Both the position numbers and the translations under genes were made by a program. A stretch of DNA of 64,000 bases. Source: Erythrobasidium yunnanense. Taxonomy: Eukaryota; Basidiomycota; Cystobasidiomycetes; Erythrobasidiales; Erythrobasidiaceae. The stretch spans positions 746,781 to 810,780 of the forward strand of contig BCJC01000008.1 in assembly GCA_001600175.1 (NCBI GenBank), given 5' to 3'. The notes below the pieces were generated by a model. That model searched no databases. It saw only the letters and a list, made by a program, of their open reading frames with translations, and was not told the origin of the DNA. This document shows, one piece after another, positions 39,151-50,454 of the stretch (its first letter is position 1; each line of letters opens with the position of its first letter).

Positions 39151-41978
39151 ATGGTCCCTGGCATCGCATCTGACATTGCCAGCTCATTCCAGAAGCTAGT
39201 CTCCCTTAAGACTCCGACTGCCTCCAAACATGCTACTCCACACCCTCTGGACCCTCTGGACGAGTCTGAGATGTCCAGACTAGGTCTCGCTATCCGAAAG
39301 CACTTTACCGAGGTACGCCTTCGCCTTCTCCAGCTGCTTCCCGCATTGAGTCTGAAGATCTGTTGACTTCCAGCAAACCGACGTAAAAGCCGTGAAGGTC
39401 GTCTATATCACTCTCATCGAGCCGGAGAAGCTGGATGTTCTCAAATTCCTCGGTATTCCGACTTCGGTAGAAGAGCTAGGAAAGGCACAGCCAGATACCT
39501 CCATCATCATTCCTCGCAGAGCAGAATCTGCAGTCATAGATGCCGTTACTGGTATAGGCTACGTCGTTAAGCTGTCTATCGATAGCCAGAACGCGGTAGT
39601 AGACGCTGTCGAAATGCTCCCAAGAGGAGTGGAGCCTGGTATCACCATGGAAGAGCTGTGTGAAGCGGAAGAGACTGTGAGGAACGATCCAAGGGTGCAG
39701 AAGTTATGCGCAGACATCGGAGTGAAACCAGAAGAGATAGCTGCAGACGGCTGGTCTGTTGGATACGAAGACCGTTTCCCTGGAAGAAGATTGCAGCAGT
39801 GCTTCATGTACCAGCGAAAGAGCCAGCACGACAACCTCTACGCCAGGCCATTGGACTTCAAGTAAGCCAGGGACTTCGGCGAAGCACGACTTCGTGGCTG
39901 ATTACTTGAAAATAGTGTCGTAGTTGACTCGAATACCAACGAGGTCGTCCACATCGATATGGCGCCGCATCGACTGAATGGCGGTTCAAAGTTATCCTCA
40001 GCCAGCACTAGACCAGTCGCAGATCTTGCCCAAGACCCTCTGGAGGCTTCAGGTCGTCAGCGCATTCCTCCTGCAGAGACAAGCTGGGATTACCTGCCAG
40101 ACCTGCTCGCTCAGAAAAAAGGCGGCTTCCCTATGCGACAAGATGTAAAGCCGCTCCACATCGTGCAACCTGAAGGAGGTGAGGACAGCTTGCAACTTGC
40201 ATGTCATCCAATTGACCAAGTGACTCTGGCGCAGTATCCTTCTCGATGAACGGGAACCGTCTTCAATGGCAAAAGTGGGACATGCACATCTCTGGTCATT
40301 ATCGTGAAGGAATCGTCTTCAACACGATCACCTACAACGACAATGGCATTGTCCGACCAGTCTTCTATCGCTTGTCCCTCGCAGAAATGGTGGTGCCATA
40401 TGCTGCACCTGAGTGGCCGCATCCCAGAAAATTCGCTTTCGATGTCGGTGAATATGTAAGCGGAGTGACTATAAGTAAGCTGCAAGGTTACTACTTACGC
40501 TGCTTGCTACCCAGGGAATGGGAGTTCTCGCCAACTCTCTCGCTCTAGGTTGCGATTGCCTTGGAGAGATTCACTACAAAGATCTTGTCTTCTGCAACCA
40601 CGCTGGAGAGCCCGTAGTCATCAAGAACGGCATCTGCATTGTGAGTTCCAGTCGCTCACAGATAATGTGCTTTACTGATGTTGTGATCCGCTTCAGCACG
40701 AGGAGGACGCTGGCATTCTGTGGAAGCATTCTGACTTCCGTCCAGGTGGTCGAGCGCACGCAGTACGCAGCCGCAAGCTAGTTGTGAATATGGTCTGCAC
40801 TGTTGCCAACTACGTGAGCGCTTTAGAAACAGTAGATTCCAGAATGAATTGCTTACGAAGGGTGCTATCTTCCTAACCTTTCCGCAGGAATACATCCTGC
40901 AATTCAACTTCTTCCAAGACGGGACGATACAGAGCGAGGTCAAGTTGACAGGCATATTGAACTTGTATACGATGGCAGAAGGCGAGGATGCTGGAAAATA
41001 CGGGTAAGGCCCTCATATCTATGCATGTCTTCCGTTCAAGCTTCTTATTGCGCTTTCGCAGCACGGAAGTCGCTCCACGAGTCATGGCACACCATCATCA
41101 GCACCTCTTCTCCATGAGAGTAGATCCTATGATCGATGGATTGAACAATTCCGTCTGTGAAGTCGATGTAGTCCCGACTGATGCTCCTACTGGCTCCGAT
41201 GAGGTAAGACAACCTTTCGTTCAATGTAGCCTCCAAGATAGCTCACGATCGTCCGCCTGCAGAATTTTGCTGGAAACGCATTTGAGACGCGAAAGACCAT
41301 CTTCGAGACTACAGCAGACGGTGTCCGAGATGCAGATCCTGTCAAGGGCCGGACTTGGCTCATGATCAATGAGAATAAGAAGCACTATGCATCGAAGCTT
41401 CCGGTGGGCTACAAGATCATGTGTAAGGACATGCCGCCTCTGTTGGCGAAGCCGGATTCGCTGGTCGCAATGCGAGCACCTTTCGCGATGCACAACCTCT
41501 GGGTGGCACCGTATGCAGCCGAACAGCTGTATCCAGCTGGAAAGTTTGTGCCTCGTAGGTGTCTTCCTCTCCCATCGGACGCCATTCAAGCTGAGAAACC
41601 GGTGCCAACAGAAACCATGAAGACGCCAGAAGATGCGATCGATGCGTTCGTGGCAGGAGGAAGAAATATAAGGAACACCGACATCGCTTTGTGGCTGACA
41701 TGGGGTGCTACGCATGTGCCCAGGTGAGCGTTCTTCGCTCAGGCTTCGTAGACTAGCGAGAGCTGACGTGTCTGTTCCACTATTGAAGACCGGAGGATGG
41801 TCCCGTGATGCCAGTCGAGATCGTACATCTGACCTTCAAGCCATCGAGCTTCTTTGATCAGAATCCTGCGCTGGATGTCCCACAAGCAGCCGATCAGAAG
41901 TCCAAGAGGGCATTCGCTGACAATCAAGCCGGAGTAGTCAACACCAACGGCTCCAACGGTAAGAGCTGCTGTGCATAG
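39151..41978 (+). CDS. Copper amine oxidase (topaquinone type)
   Basis: Eleven exons, 39151-39312, 39374-39861, 39916-40178, 40235-40455, 40515-40640, 40697-40813, 40888-41003, 41062-41203, 41263-41554, 41591-41723 and 41789-41978, give 749 aa. The enzyme oxidises primary amines such as methylamine to aldehyde, ammonia and hydrogen peroxide. The topaquinone-forming Tyr is in VCTVANYEY; its codon is the last of the sixth exon. Copper ligands are in [12 protein letters not shown] (HxH) and [19 protein letters not shown]. The N2/N3 domains lead ([18 protein letters not shown]). The C-terminus ends GKSCCA, which is not a standard peroxisomal PTS1, unless a last intron (GTAAGA at about 41960) gives another end. 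The ninth intron is only 36 bp. Confidence 0.93.
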
Positions 41979-42658
41979 CTTCTTGCAGCGACTTTAGCCA
42001 TATCTATTGTAGCAGTAGAGATGTTCTGTAGAACTGGATACGGTGATTGCGACCTACTGCTTGCTGTTATGCATCGCGCTCTTTTCGACATCTGCAAGAC
42101 CGACCCTCCATCCTTCTCTTGCCTGCCCGAGCTTGCTACCTCTTCATGCTATTCGATTGTCGCTATAAAGCCAAAGAGTTAGTTGTAGCATCAGGACGCT
42201 TGACAAAGCATGTTAGTCCAGCATAACAGCCTGCAAGATCAAGGCAGTCACACAGAAGCGAACCGGCCAATTTGAATTACATCACAGCTTGATGGTTTCT
42301 TGCTTTGGAGCAGCAGGTACAAGATCCAATCCACGAGAGAGCTATCTCACGCCTGAGAGCAGCGACTTTTGTTCTGGTGACCGACTTGCCGCCTGGCAGG
42401 CGGTACGAATACATTGGCCGACTAGGCGGACCTCCTGGGCAGCTCGTCGAAATATACATAACGGGAGCGCAGCCGAGCGACCCTTGACAGGACAGGACAA
42501 ATTTGACCGAGCTAGGTAATTGAGTTGACCATAACCGCAGAAGAGTGAATTTTGCGCAGAGTGCTGATATATAGGCACAGGTAGCCCAAGATAGGAGAGA
42601 AGGGGACATAGCGGTGTGATGAGAGAGAAAAAGACCTTTAGGGCGAGTATTGCAGAGT
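41979..42658. other. Convergent intergenic region, about 680 bp
   Basis: Between the amine oxidase and the RRM protein. A minus-strand ORF of 151 aa (42277-42732) overlaps the end of the RRM gene in another frame and has no protein features. I saw no RNA gene. Confidence 0.5.
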
Positions 42659-45058
42659 TCAGCGACGGTCGTAGCGATCTCGGCTATCCCGTCTGGAGTC
42701 TGGAGGCGCATCGTAGCCCGTTCTGCCTGCATTTGTAGGTGGATATCCGTATCCGTTGCCTGGTGGTCTTGGTGGGAAATCAGAATAAGGTCCAGGCAGG
42801 GGACGACCGTAAGGATCTAGCGGCATCGAAAATGGAGGTAGAGAAGCAGAGTAAGGACCACGATCTGGAGCTGAGCCTCCGTAAGGGGTGTATCCAGGAG
42901 CATTGGGCAGACCGTAACCAGATGGACCCGAGCTAGACCGACTATCAGGACCAGATCCTCTCATATCGTCACGTCCACCTGAACCGCCGGGGAAATAGCC
43001 TGGAGCGTCGTCACGTCGACCTGGTCTGCCACTCGATTCACCTCGACCAGGAGGAGGTGCAGAGTACGGAGCTTGCGGGCCAGGATAACCTCTTCCTGGC
43101 ATGTTGATGCCCATCTGAGGCGGTATTCCAGAAGGATACCCATAACCAGCAGGCGCGCCACGTTCGGGTGTATATCCATAGCCTTGACCAGGTGGAGGAT
43201 AGCCAGGCGGTCCGTCCATAGCAGGAGGGTAAGGCGGGCGACCAGAATCATAGTACGGCAAGCTACCCTGCCTTCGGTCACGTCGGTCCATATCGCGAGC
43301 TGCATCCATATGGTCTCTTCTGTCGCGGTCATACATGTCTTGAGGCGGCAGGGCAGGTCCTCTTGAATCGCGATTGGGACCTCTCCCAGAGTGCGAATCG
43401 ATGTATCCTGGAGCTGAATGTGGTGGGTAGCCGCGGGCTGAATCTCTATCTCTGTCCCTGTCTCTGTCCCTGAAGTCTCGATCTCTGTCATCGCGACTTC
43501 GAGGTGGAGGACCGCGTCTATCGTAGTCTGCGGATGAGACATACCTGTCGATACCGGGAACGCTAGCCCTCGGTGCTCGGACATCATGATCTCTTCGTCG
43601 ATCTCTATCGTCTCTGTCACGTCTGCGAGGCGGAGGGCTTCGGTCCCTGTCTCTTGCCCCACCTCCCGGTCTGTACGAGTCTCTGTGACTGGGGTGGATA
43701 GCATCACTAGGTGGCGCACGATAGGAATCTCGAAGTTCTAATCCTGATCCGCCGCTCGAAGCCTTGCCCGAGTTTCTTGGATCTTTAGGACAATTTCGAG
43801 CATAATGCCCGTGCTCCCCGCACGTGAAGCACGTATTTTCTGTTATACTTTTTGTCTGAGTAGTACGTGACTTGCTGGCTTGCACCATAATCTCAGCGCC
43901 GAGGAAATGCCCGCCGTCGTACTCTTCGATAGCTCCTTTAGCGCCTTCAGCCGTTGCGTACTCCTAAAAGCAGAACCAGCATTTTCAGGGTTAGTTCAGG
44001 GCAGAGATGGACAAGAGGCCCGGTAAAGGCTGAGGGCTACTGACAATAAAAGCAAAGCCGATGCGGAGTTCGATATGGCTGATTTCACCAAATTGACCAA
44101 AGCAGTCTTCTAAATCGCGCCTCTCTGTGCGCTCTGGCAAGCCTCCGATGTAGATCTTCATGGCATGAAACCCGTCCGCATCACGCTTTTCTTGCGCTGT
44201 CGCTGTCCCGCCGTTTTCGACGCCGGACTGCGGCCCTTCAGTCGTAGATGCATCGCCATTCTCTTGTTTATCCGTGGGCAGACCATTTTGCTCCTTGCTG
44301 CCCTCCATCGAAGAATCACCTGCAACTGTGGGCACAGAAGACTCATCTGCGGTTTGCATCAATCCCGCCGATTCTAACTTAGGCTGAACGTCACTGGCCG
44401 ATGCATCTGCGTGGCCATTCATATCTGCATCTCCATTAGCAGCTTTAGGCGCTTCTTCCTGCATGATTTCGTCGTTTACGGCAGCAGAGATGGTTGGAGC
44501 AGAATCGGAAAGGGAAGGAGCATGTTCTGGGGCAGCAACAGGTTGCATCTCGACGTCTGCCTTGCCGGCGACATCTGAAGTAGTGTCGACATTGAGTAGA
44601 GCGGCCGCCTGAGCCTCAGAAAGCGTAGCTTCTTCGCGTGCATCCGAGGAAGCAACAATTTCTTGTGCACTGCTTGTTGACTCTGTCACAGCTGAAACTG
44701 GGGCAGACTGCTCGGTAGCGGTGGCCGTATCTTGCATAACATGTTCCCCTGCAGAAGTGGCATTCTGGCTAGCGGTAGACTGCTCATCTGCAGCTGGCTG
44801 TTCCGGGTCCCGCACTTCTTGTTGGATAGAAGCTTCGGTTGCTGGCTTCTCTTCCACGCTAGCAGTATCGTTCACAGATGTGATAGGCAGGGTGTCTACA
44901 GCAGGAGCATCCCGTACAGCGTTTTCTTGCGGATTTGCTGCAGATTCAGCCGGTTCTTCTGGCTGCTGGCTTTCTTGCTCGGGCTGCGGTACTACAGCCT
45001 GTTGTTGGTCATCGTGAGATTGAGGGGCAGCTGGTTCTTGCTGTATCGCGTCTGCCAT
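42659..45058 (-). CDS. RNA-binding protein: RRM plus CCHC zinc knuckle and RD/Gly/Pro-rich tail
   Basis: Exons 45058-44045 and 43963-42659, 772 aa. Residues 1-300 are an acidic Gln/Glu/Ala/Ser-rich disordered region. The RRM starts at KIYIGGLPERTERRDLEDCF and the RNP1 motif GFAFIEY is completed across the intron. A CCHC zinc knuckle follows (NTCFTCGEHGHYARNCPK). The rest is an Arg-Asp repeat region (DRDRDRDRDS) and a Gly/Pro/Tyr-rich tail ending SRDRYDRR. This order (RRM, knuckle, charged tail) is that of SR-like splicing or mRNP factors. The long acidic N-terminus is unusual. I infer a nuclear mRNA-binding role. Confidence 0.85.
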
Positions 45059-45290
45059 AATGTCAACGAGTAAGATGCAGGAATAGGTCGAAAAGCAAGC
45101 CGGAAAAGGGCAGAGCTGGGAGAGCGAGATCATCAAGCCTGTCTAGATGGTCTTATACGTTCGTTCACGTTTCCAGCGTTATTTAGATCTCATTGGCGTT
45201 GTTGATCCTTTTCGTCGTTTCGCCAGCGCGCGCTCGCTGCTTGCGCTCCATCCAGCAACACGACAACTCCAGCGACAATAACAGACCATC

Positions 45291-46573
45291 ATGGGTGACA
45301 GGCAAGCTCAAGAACGACGGCGATGACGACGACGATGACGGCGCTGACCGCTGTTTCCCCCTTGGTGTTTGCGTGCCCTCCAGCTCCAGCGCAAACTACG
45401 ACTTTCTCTTCAAGGTAGAACGGCGCGCGTAACTTCCTCACTTATTGTGTATGCTCATGCGCTGCGTGTGTCCTCTCAGGTCGTCCTTATCGGTGACTCT
45501 GGCGTAGGGAAATCGTAAGCAACCCATTCCCCGTTCTCACGCCATGGCCATGGCTCGTTAGCTTGAACTGCCAGCGAGAAACAAGCAGTTGGAATCTGCT
45601 AGGCGTACTACCATCATCTTGCTGACCATGCTCAACCCATCTCGCGAACGTCTGGCTCCATTCTCGCAACAGCAACCGTGAGCAGCCAGCCATTGTTCGC
45701 GATAAGCTACGCGCATTCCCGACGCTTACCACTGCTCGCTGGGGTTCGCATACAGTCCTTTCACGATTTACACGCAACGAATTCAACCTAGAGTCCAAAT
45801 CTACCATCGGTGTAGAGTTCGCAACACGCTCAATCTCGGTCGACGGCAAGACTATCAAGGCGCAAATCTGGGATACAGGTAGGCTTCTATGTCATAGTCG
45901 GTCTTTACTTCAACGACTGACCAACGATTCGTTGTCTGTAGCGGGTCAAGAGCGGTACCGCGCTATTACTTCAGCGTGAGCTTACAGCCTCGACGAGTCA
46001 GCACATACACAAAATTGACGCGTATTTCCTTCTTGTGTTAGCTACTACCGAGGGGCAGTCGGCGCCCTGCTGGTCTATGATATCGCAAAGCACCAAACCT
46101 ATGTCAACGTAACGAGATGGCTCAAGGAGTTGCGGGATCATGCAGATTCGAACATTGTGTTAGTCCTGATATCTTCTTAAAACACACTCTCGATGTCAGA
46201 CTGACATAGCTTCGAATGCAGCATCATGCTTGTCGGTAACAAGTCCGATCTACGCCATCTCAGGGCGGTTCCAACGGACGAGGCAAAGGCATTTGCGGAA
46301 GAGAACGAGTTGAACTTTATCGAGACATCTGCTCTCGATGGATCAGCTGTCGAGAGTGCTTTCCAGAATATCTTGACAGGCGAGTCGCATCTTCCCCTTA
46401 CCTGTGGTCAGTTACTGATGTGATCTCTCTTGTCTATTGATATAGACATTTACAAGATCGTGTCGGCCAAACAGCTAGAGAGCAATGACGGTGTAAAGGC
46501 GCCAGGCGCAGGGGAGAGCATCAAGATCGAGGCGACCCCTACGGAAGATAAGAAGTCTGGAGGATGCTGTTAG
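45291..46573 (+). CDS. RAB11/YPT31-type GTPase
   Basis: Nine exons: 45291-45301, 45384-45414, 45480-45514, 45673-45677 (5 nt), 45756-45878, 45942-45975, 46042-46158, 46222-46379 and 46446-46573; 213 aa. It directs vesicle traffic through the recycling endosome and late Golgi. G motifs: [27 protein letters not shown] (effector loop), [28 protein letters not shown]. The C-terminus ends GGCC, for double geranylgeranylation. The 5-nt exon CAACC restores KSNLLS with correct phases on both sides. Two introns look like GC..AG (AG|GCAAGC at 45302, AG|GCGAGT at 46380). Confidence 0.9.
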
Positions 46574-47494
46574 TCGGAGCGATCCTGTCAGCAGAAGAAG
46601 CAATACATCGTCTGCCCTCCTCGTTACGCCTTCTTGTCATGTCCCATCTGTTCACGACACACGGTATACTGCGCCTTCTCTGCCTAGCCCAGTGCTTCAA
46701 AGGTTGTTTCGTCTAGCTATGGTTGTGTTGGGTCTCTTGTACCGTAACATTGTCTATCGATCTCTAAATACCACTTTTGCAAACGCATGCAGGCGAAGAT
46801 TGGCAACGAAGCAGACAGTGAAAACGGGAATATACAATACTATTTACAAGCTTTGCAGGTCAGCGGTCTCTAAAACAACGTCCGCTGAAATCACAAGTCG
46901 GAAGATTCAGGCTGACTTTTGCGACACGTCCGACTGATGAGAACGCACGAGCGAAGTTTTCTGCTGCAGCAGCTGTCTGTGTTGCACGAAGATGGTCTGC
47001 TGAATTGCATCATCCAGCAGAAGTCGCGAGTGGAAACCAAGGCACGCTCGAAAATGCTAAGGCATGCCTCGACCGAAACTTTGACGAAGACGCGCCAGCA
47101 GATCCGACAAAAGCCTACATGCCTCGATAAAGAGGTTTCAATGGATGCCCAGCCTGCCTGTACCTCGCGACGCGTAATAAATGACCACTTTTTCCACTGC
47201 ACTGATGAATGTCATCCTGCCCTTCCACTTCCAACCTCACTCCCACTCATCTAAACACACACTCACTTATACCGTATATACATACGCACAGCTATTGCAG
47301 CAAACGGCTCCGCCTAGCTAGTTAGGAAGCCCACTTATCTCACCAAGAGAACCACATTCATTCCCAACCATCTTCTCGGCCTTGCTCTCCTCTCATCGTC
47401 AATACATCAACCTGAGCACTATTTCATACGCACCCGAACATAAGCTATCAATCACTATCTGTCATCGTCATCAAACAATCATATTTCCTTCAAC
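46574..47494. other. Intergenic, about 920 bp
   Basis: It lies between the RAB gene and the secreted protein gene. The second half (47210-47494) is rich in A and C on the plus strand with very little G, like the leader of a strongly expressed gene. No ORF here has protein features and no tRNA was seen. Confidence 0.45.
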
Positions 47495-48368
47495 ATGCTT
47501 TCCAAATATCTATATTGCTTCAGTCTTCTATGTCTAGCTATCTCTGCAGCAGCAAGTGGCTCAGACACGCCTGCGCGCCCGCAACCAGCAGCTATCGCCC
47601 ACCGAGGTCATGCGAAGCCAAACCCATTCTTCCGGAGACAAGCGACACGCGATCAAATCGTTCAGAGGCGACAAGCGCAATCTCAAGCCCAAGCCGACGA
47701 TGCTAGCCAGCCGTCAGACAAAGAGCAACCACTATCTGGAAAGCAACGCCTGTCGGAACGCGACTCAGGACCCTCTCCCAGTCCAAAAGCTGGTGATTCG
47801 TGCGTAAAGCTGCATTGCATTTCACAAAGAAGATCTTCAGAAGCTGACTTACATTGTACGATTGCAGGCCTTGTGGCCCGCAATTCTACCTCTCTTACGC
47901 CGGCAGCGGGACAGGTGCCGACTCTCAATTCGCATTGATCAAGTCAGCTTCCGACGGATCGGATACATATCTCGTACCTGTACTGGAGAAGACGCAAGCC
48001 AGTCTCTTCGCCTTGACCGATAACGGCCAGCTCGTCTCTGGTGCATCAACTGCCAACTTGTCGCAAGACGTCGACGTTTTGTCCTTCGACCCAGCATCTA
48101 CTATCCAACAAAACGGATTCTCAACTCCTTCCTTCAAGACCGAAGGCAACAAGCTTATTGCTCAAGGCGCTACTATCGCCTTTAACGTTTGTCCGCCCTC
48201 GTCCTATGTAAGCTGCATATCTCTATGCGAATACGCTTCGTGACTTCTAATGCTACCTGTCAGGCACCTGGATCCGCTATTGTGGAGAACAACGTTCTGC
48301 ATCTTTCCTCGCCTAACGCAATCGGGAAAGGCTGCTTCTCCGTGACAATGACTCTGGTCTATGCGTAA
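47495..48368 (+). CDS. Secreted protein with a dibasic pro-region and one compact C-terminal domain
   Basis: Exons 47495-47799, 47868-48207 and 48264-48368 give 249 aa. The start MLSKYLYCFSLLCLAISAAA is a signal peptide. The next 80 residues are Gln/Ala/Pro-rich with kexin-type pairs (FFRRQ, QRRQAQ). The C-terminal domain starts SPCGPQFYLSYAGSG and continues ADSQFALIKSASDGSDTYLV, SLFALTDNGQLVSG, VDVLSFDPAS, IAFNVCPPSSY and KGCFSVTMTLVYA. The beta-strand rhythm with two or three Cys is common in small fungal secreted proteins of unknown function. Candidate wall or effector protein, possibly released by kexin cleavage. Confidence 0.7.
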
Positions 48369-48646
48369 AATAGCAGATTCTACTCTTATCGGGAACTAGG
48401 TCTGCGTATGTAGCAGGGGAAGGGGTTGAAGCAGTCAAAATCGGTCAGTTAGATTATGTTAGAGTGCCCGGAGTTGCCAGACCGGCAAACATGTATCGTT
48501 ACGCGGCGTAGACAGCAGCATATGCAAGCAGGAAGCAATTTGTGCAATGGACACTATCATGGAGCTATGCAAACTCAGTAGGCTGCAGAGAAGCCACCAC
48601 AACCGCTACAGATCTGGAGAAATAGCCTTATGTGAAGACCGTGTGG

Positions 48647-50232
48647 TCATAGATCATCTTTGCCTACTACTTTGACATCTGAGAAGCTCGTTGCTTCAAC
48701 TTCAACGTCAGGTGTTCCATCTATCCTCTCCTTGCCTAAGCCCTTGAGGCGACCTTTGCCCCTCTCCTGATTGATCTTGCCTGCCTGTAGCTTGGCATCC
48801 CTTGAACAAGCAAGGTTATTGCTATAAGCGAGGCAGAATTGCTCCTTCTCACGCTCGATTGTCCCGTTCCCAATGCATTTGCGTATGCCGGCCATAAACT
48901 GCTCCATCACGCATGTATTGTGCATTGCAAGGAGAACATGGGAGGTCATCTCGTGCGTATGCAACAGGTGATGCACATAGGCTCTGGTGGAACAGTCGCC
49001 AAGAGCCTCGCTGCCACAGCTATCGATCAGACGTGAATGCAAGGAAGAAGACGCCAAAGGGGTGAAATCTTTTGCGTAGCGATCCTCGAAGAGGTTGAAG
49101 CCCACTTCGGCAGCTTGGCTTTCCGTGGGACCAGAAGGTGCAGGAAAGGCGAAGTCCAGAGCTATGCCATAAGAAGATAGAGTGGACGACCATTCATCCA
49201 TGAAGATATCTATGCCTTGTGAAACCAGTTCCAGGATTTCATGCGGTCCTTGCGGGCATTGGGCCAGGCGAGGTAGAATACGGGGAAGGGGACTAATAGA
49301 AGCCGCGACCAGGTCTGCAGGTTCTGGACCATCGATATGCATCCCTTGCGTTGTATCTGGCGACCTTAGGGAGTTGAGGTTGATCGATACGCCAGCAAGA
49401 CGCCCTGGATGCAGTTGCGCTATGCTCGCAACCGACATGCCAAATTCCTTGCGTGCAGCTAGATTCGTACCGCCCACCATGCAAGCAAATATGCTAGTAT
49501 CTGTCGCTGCCTGCGTAGCTGTTTGAAGGAGATCGAGCAGCCATCTTTCTGACCGGAGGATCGATTTCGTAAGCCGCTTTGAGGACGAAGTATACCCGAG
49601 CGGCTCATCTGCCAGAGCAAGTATAACTTGCGGAGGTTTGGGAAGCGCTATGGAGGAGAATAGCTTCGGGGTGACCTGACAGTATGGTGAGATCAGGCTA
49701 ATGTGGCAGAACAGGACCACAACCAAGGCGTACCTTCTGCACACCCCGGAAACTTCGAGCTGCGATGTATAAATCGGTATTGCCTACGATGTCACGAATG
49801 TCCGCAGGATCGCGTAGCATTGCAAAGAGGATAGGAGCGGATGCACGCCCGTCTGGTGCCTGGCCAGCCGTTTTTCTGAGACCGATGTAGTTTGAGAGAG
49901 AGTAAGGAGCATCAAGAAATGTAGGAGGGGTATAATCGAGGCTGTTTCGTCAAGTTAGCCAGATCTGAATAATTTCGTTTACCCACGCACAAATGCTCGT
50001 AGGCAATTTGAACCATCTCTATGGGCAGCCTTCCTACATTATCCGGAGTAAGATGTACTGGCGCGCCCTTCTTTGTATATGCAACGATGGCAGGCGTTTC
50101 CACGGAAGCTGACCCTGTCACTGCGAGCTGACCAGTTCGGGGAGACAAAGGTTTCGCATCATTTTGAGAGGTGATTTGGAAGGAGAGAAAGGTAGGAAAT
50201 GCAGTCGATGCAGCGGTAGAAGCAGAAGCCAT
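48647..50232 (-). CDS. QTRT2: Queuine tRNA-ribosyltransferase accessory subunit 2
   Basis: Exons 50232-49991, 49941-49734 and 49675-48647, 492 aa. QTRT2 pairs with the catalytic QTRT1 to exchange guanine for queuine at the wobble position of GUN-anticodon tRNAs. Landmarks: APVHLTPDNVGRLPIEMVQI, YEHFLDYTPPTFLDAP, VILALADEPLGYTSSSKR, FACMVGGTNLAARKEF, MHIDGPEPADLVAAS, ALDFAFPAPSG and CSTRAYVHHLLHTHEMTSHV with LLAMHNTCV. The zinc-site Cys spacing (C at SCGS and GDCST) differs from the usual CxCxxC, see findings. The end is a Lys/Arg/Gly-rich extension. Start codon lies 222 bp from that of the divergent gene. Confidence 0.88.
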
Positions 50233-50454
50233 AGTCCGGACCGCAGGAAGCACTTTACGCCAGAAAGCTGAATGCGACAAGGTCAGAAGATGAGCCAGCA
50301 GGATGAGGACAAGGACAGATGGTATATGGGACCAGCTTCTAATATCGTGATATGAGGGTGTTGGCGGAAGAAAGAGCCCAGGAAATGGTCGGAGTTCTTG
50401 TTTCTCTTCTTTCCGCCCAACGATGAAGGCAAGATAGAGACGACGAGTTACGCG

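Noticed and set aside
42961-43719. Open frame of 252 aa on the same strand as the RRM gene, in another frame
   Set aside because: It is produced by the Arg-Asp and Gly-Pro repeat coding of the real frame; composition (TEIETSGTETGTEIEI) is a shifted reading of the repeat.
43991-45136. Longer start for the RRM protein at 45136
   Set aside because: The extra N-terminal residues are not preceded by a good context and look like translated leader; the ATG at 45058 starts the acidic region typical of the rest.
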